Source of the DNA: Hyphomicrobiales bacterium
Lineage (GTDB): Bacteria > Pseudomonadota > Alphaproteobacteria > Rhizobiales > Rhizobiaceae
Assembly (NCBI GenBank): GCA_900465665.1
Contig: UBJO01000010.1
Span: 66,672 to 122,662 of the forward strand
Reading direction: 5' to 3'
Length of the DNA stretch: 55,991 nt
Both the position numbers and the translations under genes were made by a program. Positions within the stretch are counted from its first letter, which is position 1; each line of letters starts with the position of its first letter. The notes beneath the pieces were generated by a model, which was given only the letters and a program-made list of their open reading frames with translations, made no database searches and was not told where the DNA came from. This document shows positions 53,016 to 55,991 of this stretch, one piece after another.

Positions 53016-53308
53016 GATCTTGCTCTGGTCTTGCGAGCAGGCACAGGCGCGTCGCGGGCATCAGCCTTCATCGCGCGCGTATGCTCAAGCTCGGGGGATA
53101 GAAACATGCAGGCGAGCATAGGCTCACGGCTGCAGTGCCACGAGGGGCGGACCAGGAAGAGGGTGTCGAGAAACGGTCTCTGGTCAGCCCTGCAAACGCA
53201 TTTGCAGGGCGTTGACGGGGCCACGCTGGCGATTGAATCGGAAATGTATCGTCACGCGCAACCCTCCTTTCTCAAGTATCCCAGCGATAGCATTGCGGCC
53301 GCGAAAAC
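53016..53308 (-). promoter_or_regulatory. Leader region of the ABC-F gene with a perfect hairpin
   Basis: About 290 nt without a convincing gene. GCCCTGCAAA (53187-53196) pairs with TTTGCAGGGC (53201-53210) across a CGCA loop: a 10-bp perfect stem, with no T-run on either strand. ABC-F genes are often controlled by leader attenuation, so it may be regulatory. Confidence 0.4.
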
Positions 53309-53689
53309 TCAACCGTGATGCTCATGCACCGTGATCAGGAAGATCGCATCGGCCTCGATCGCCTTCAGGATCGCGCCGCCGTCGCTGCGGTAGATCTGCA
53401 ATTCCGAAAGCACGCCGGCGGCCGAAAACAGGATGATATCGACGAGCGGCCCGTAGGGATCGGCGACCTCCTTGTCGTCGAAATAGCCCGACGCGACGGG
53501 ATGCGCCGGCAGGTCGGCGGGCCAATCGGTCCGGTCACGCAGGCGAAGGCGCAGCGAGCCGGATGCGTCGATCTCGGCGGCGCGGTAGTGGTCGCAGTCC
53601 CAGGCTGGCGGCACCTCGCCGCGCGCGGCGTGTCGCGCCAGACGCTGGATGATCTGCTTTTCTGCGGGGTTCAACTCTCTCCAAATCAA
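53309..53689 (-). CDS. Small protein of unknown function (possibly DUF6984-like)
   Basis: 126 residues from a TTG at 53689; the frame continues upstream without a stop into the end of the HerA-like gene, so the start is uncertain and translational coupling is possible. Begins IWRELNPAEKQIIQRLARH and has SLRLRLRDRTDWPADLPAHPVASGYFDDKEVADPYGPLVDIILF in its middle. I think of the DUF6984 group but am not sure. It lies 35 nt after the HerA-like gene on the same strand, so the two may be cotranscribed. Confidence 0.55.
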   Translation of the reverse strand: MIWRELNPAEKQIIQRLARHAARGEVPPAWDCDHYRAAEIDASGSLRLRLRDRTDWPADLPAHPVASGYFDDKEVADPYGPLVDIILFSAAGVLSELQIYRSDGGAILKAIEADAIFLITVHEHHG

Positions 53690-53724
53690 CGCGGTCGCTT
53701 CCGAAAAGGGTTGAGGGATCAGGG

Positions 53725-55281
53725 TTACCGTTTCAGGCTGCCGAGAATGCCGCGCACCAGCGCCCGCCCGACCTGGGTCGCCACGGTGCGCGCCACGCTC
53801 TTCATCGCCGCTTCCACCACCGTCTCGCGCTGGTAGCCGCCGGAGCGGGGGCGGCCTTGCGCCTGCTTTTCGTCCTTGTCGTCGTCGCCGAAGCCAGGCA
53901 ACGTCCAGCGGCCGGAGGCGCTTCCCTCCGTCGGCTGTGTCGGCTGCGCCTGCTTGGCGGCATCGGAATCGGACGCCTTCTGCGCCCGCGCGGCCAGGAT
54001 CTCGAAGGCGGATTCGCGGTCGACATCCTCGTCGTAGACGCCGAGCACCGGGCTCTTGTCCATCACCTGCTGGCGTTCTGCATCCGTCAGCGGCCCGACG
54101 CGGCCGGATGGCGGCCGCACCAGCGTGCGTTCCACGATCGATGGCGCGCCCTTGGCCTCCAGCGTCGACACCAGCGCCTCGCCGGTCCCGAGCGTGGTGA
54201 TCACGGTGGCGCAGTCGAAGGCCGGGTTGGGACGGAACGTATCGGCCGCCGTCTTCACAGCCTTCTGCTCGCGCGGCGTATAGGCGCGCAGCGCGTGCTG
54301 CACGCGGTTGCCGAGCTGCGCCAGCACCGTCTCCGGCACGTCGAGAGGGTTCTGCGTGACGAAATAGACGCCGACGCCTTTGGAGCGGATCAGGCGCACC
54401 ACCTGCTCGACACGCTCAACCAGCACCTTCGGCGCATCGTTGAAGAGCAGATGCGCCTCGTCGAAGAAGAACACCAGCTTCGGCTTCTCCGGATCGCCCA
54501 CTTCGGGCAGTTCCTCGAAGAGCTCCGACAGCAGCCAGAGCAGGAAGGTCGCGTAGAGACGCGGGTTCATCATCAGCTTGTCGGCGGCGAGCACCGAGAT
54601 AGTCCCGTAGCCGCGATTGTCTGATCGCATGATGTCGGTGATCTTCAGCGCCGGCTCGCCGAAGAAATGCTCGGCGCCCTGCTGCTCGAGCACCAGCAGA
54701 GCGCGCTGGATCGAGCCGACGGAGGCCTTGGAGATCAGCCCATACTGGCTGGAAAGCTCGGTGGCGTTCTCGCCCATGTAGTTGAGCAGGGCCGAGAAAT
54801 CCTTGAGGTCGAGTAGCGGCAGGCCGCCCTTGTCGGCGATCTTGAAGGCGATGTTGATCACGCCTTCCTGCGGCTCCGACGCATCCATCAGCCGGGCGAG
54901 CAGGAGAGGGCCCATCTCGGCGATGGTGGTGCGCACCCGGTGGCCCTTTTCGCCGAACAGGTCCCAGAAGATGACAGGGAACTGATCGGCCTCGTAATCG
55001 TCGAAGCCGATCTGCTCGGCCCGCTTGGTCATCCAGTCCTGCGGCTGGCCCTTCATGGCAATGCCGGAGAGATCGCCCTTGATATCGGCACAGAAAACAG
55101 GAACGCCGGCCCTGGCAAAACCTTCGGCCAGCACCTGCAGCGTCACCGTCTTGCCGGTGCCGGTGGCGCCCGTCACCAGACCGTGGCGGTTGCCGTATTT
55201 GAGTTCCAGATATTCGGGGGTGTTGATACTGTCATCAGGGTTGCGGCTGGTACCGATGTAGATCTTGCCATCCTCGAGCAT
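53725..55281 (-). CDS. HerA-like ATPase (DUF853/YjgR family)
   Basis: 518 residues from the ATG at 55281 (MLEDGKIYIGTS), which follows GGGAGA; the 39 extra upstream codons are not convincing. P-loop GATGTGKT near residue 38, Walker B LVFFFDEAHLLF around 265, and a late Arg/Gln motif VYFVTQNPLDVPETVLAQLGNRVQHALRAYTPREQKAVKTAA. This matches the DUF853 branch of HerA/FtsK-like DNA-translocating ATPases, whose best-known member is E. coli YjgR. The tail (about 430-518) is low-complexity and charged. Function unknown; a DNA-processing role is inference. Confidence 0.9.
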   Translation of the reverse strand: MLEDGKIYIGTSRNPDDSINTPEYLELKYGNRHGLVTGATGTGKTVTLQVLAEGFARAGVPVFCADIKGDLSGIAMKGQPQDWMTKRAEQIGFDDYEADQFPVIFWDLFGEKGHRVRTTIAEMGPLLLARLMDASEPQEGVINIAFKIADKGGLPLLDLKDFSALLNYMGENATELSSQYGLISKASVGSIQRALLVLEQQGAEHFFGEPALKITDIMRSDNRGYGTISVLAADKLMMNPRLYATFLLWLLSELFEELPEVGDPEKPKLVFFFDEAHLLFNDAPKVLVERVEQVVRLIRSKGVGVYFVTQNPLDVPETVLAQLGNRVQHALRAYTPREQKAVKTAADTFRPNPAFDCATVITTLGTGEALVSTLEAKGAPSIVERTLVRPPSGRVGPLTDAERQQVMDKSPVLGVYDEDVDRESAFEILAARAQKASDSDAAKQAQPTQPTEGSASGRWTLPGFGDDDKDEKQAQGRPRSGGYQRETVVEAAMKSVARTVATQVGRALVRGILGSLKR

Positions 55282-55513
55282 GCGAAAGGTCTCCCTGCCG
55301 GCGACGGACGCCGATTGCGTCAAAATGCGGAGAGCATAATCCGCATGTTCATTGTAATATGCTTCGACTGTTATAAGCAGGGACCGCAATGCCGACAACT
55401 GTCTGCATTAAAAGGAAAACTGGATAAGCGATGATCGCGTCGCGGATGCCTTGAGTTGCCAATCAAACTCGATTAACGTTGACGTTAACGTCAATAAAAC
55501 CAGGAGGATGACG

Positions 55514-55909
55514 ATGAATGAAATCGTGGATCAGATAGCCGCACGGGTCGGCATTCCAGCCGAAGTGGCCGAGAAGGCGCTCGGCATGATGCTAGGCTTT
55601 CTCCAGCGCGAAGCGGCCGACGGCCCGGTCGCCAAGATGATCGAAGCCATTCCGGGCGCTTCCGATCTGGTCGCCCAGTATAATGGCGCCGGCGAAACCG
55701 GCGGCGGCGGCCTTCTCGGCAGCATCATGGGCGCTCTGGGCGGCGGCGGCATCATGGCGCTCGGCCAGCAGCTGATGTCCGAAGGCCTCGGTATGGGCGA
55801 AATCACCTCGCTCGCCAAGGAAACTCTTTCAATTGCCGAACAGCACGCCGGCAAGGAAGTCGTCGACGAGGTCGTCGCCTCGGTGCCGGGGCTCAGCCAG
55901 TTCGTTTGA
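55514..55909 (+). CDS. DUF2267/DUF2780-like small protein
   Basis: 131 residues. Of the ATGs in this frame, the one at 55514 stands six bases after GGAGG (55503-55507); the ATG at 55508 abuts it. N-terminal part MNEIVDQIAARVGIPAEVAEKALGMMLGFL resembles DUF2267; the middle is a Gly-rich hinge (GAGETGGGGLLGSIMGALGGGG), and the end is helical (EITSLAKETLSIAEQHAG). No signal peptide or membrane helix is certain. Unknown function, followed by a terminator. Confidence 0.75.
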   Translation: MNEIVDQIAARVGIPAEVAEKALGMMLGFLQREAADGPVAKMIEAIPGASDLVAQYNGAGETGGGGLLGSIMGALGGGGIMALGQQLMSEGLGMGEITSLAKETLSIAEQHAGKEVVDEVVASVPGLSQFV

Positions 55910-55935
55910 TCGGATTGGGTTGATGGATGATGCAG

Positions 55936-55961
55936 CGGGCGGGTTTTCCGCCCGTTTTGTT
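55936..55961 (+). terminator. Rho-independent terminator after the DUF2267-like gene
   Basis: CGGGCGG (55936-55942), loop GTTTT, CCGCCCG (55948-55954), then TTTTGTT. Confidence 0.8.
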
Positions 55962-55991
55962 GTGGAGTGAGTGGTGAGGTTGGCGTAGTGC

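Noticed and set aside
1..55991. tRNA, rRNA, CRISPR arrays, prophage or integrase genes
   Set aside because: None recognised while reading both strands; a covariance-model scan would be needed to exclude small RNAs.

Overview
The window looks like chromosomal DNA of an alphaproteobacterium of the Rhizobiaceae (Rhizobium/Agrobacterium type). This rests on the high GC content, a rhizobial-type asparaginase, a TIGR03808-type Tat protein, a BTLCP-family periplasmic cysteine protease, small DUF1127 and DUF2267-like proteins, and tandem YkuD lipoproteins. The genus is inference. I saw no rRNA, tRNA, CRISPR array, insertion sequence or prophage.

Layout. 1-9.1 kb: a truncated cysteine-rich regulator, an MFS transporter, a DUF3750 protein, asparaginase, a small membrane protein, a DeoR regulator divergent from a DUF4406 protein, two glutathione S-transferases, a YjbR-like protein and a Tat-exported beta-helix repeat protein. 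9.3-11.6 kb: a PAS-GAF-GGDEF-EAL protein that looks competent to make and degrade c-di-GMP. 11.7-14.6 kb: a DNA-repair pair (ligase-associated exonuclease and ATP-dependent ligase) split by two REP-like hairpins in opposite orientation. 14.7-18.3 kb: a HigBA-like toxin-antitoxin pair, an exported alpha/beta hydrolase and two tandem L,D-transpeptidases. 18.4-26.5 kb: a DUF1127 protein, a LysR regulator, a ChaC-like enzyme, the divergent ohrR/ohr pair, an ACS-type MFS transporter, an Xre-RES toxin-antitoxin pair, and a MarR regulator divergent from a DUF899 and a VOC protein.

The centre of the window, about 26.8-46.8 kb, is a surface-adhesin system. A single 4240-residue RTX/VCBS/cadherin-type adhesin with a BapA-like N-terminus is followed by a convergent gene for a two-TM protein whose GGDEF site is degenerate (ATNEL) but whose c-di-GMP inhibitory site (RxxD) is kept. 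Next comes a tightly packed type I secretion operon: a TolC-like outer-membrane protein, a LapB-like ABC exporter, a HlyD-like adaptor, and a last gene joining a ribbon-helix-helix domain to a PAS-like domain. About 2.2 kb further on, across a GFA protein, a small lipoprotein and an ArsR-SRPBCC pair, lies a LapG-family (BTLCP) protease with an intact Cys-His-Asp triad. The adhesin has a VAAG sequence just after its N-terminal domain, resembling the LapG cleavage site. My reading is a variant Lap system in which a c-di-GMP receptor without an EAL domain may replace LapD. The parts are visible in the sequence; their connection is inferred.

The remaining right end (50-56 kb) holds a periplasmic-binding-fold lipoprotein, an ABC-F ATPase, a small unassigned protein, a HerA-like ATPase and a DUF2267-like protein.
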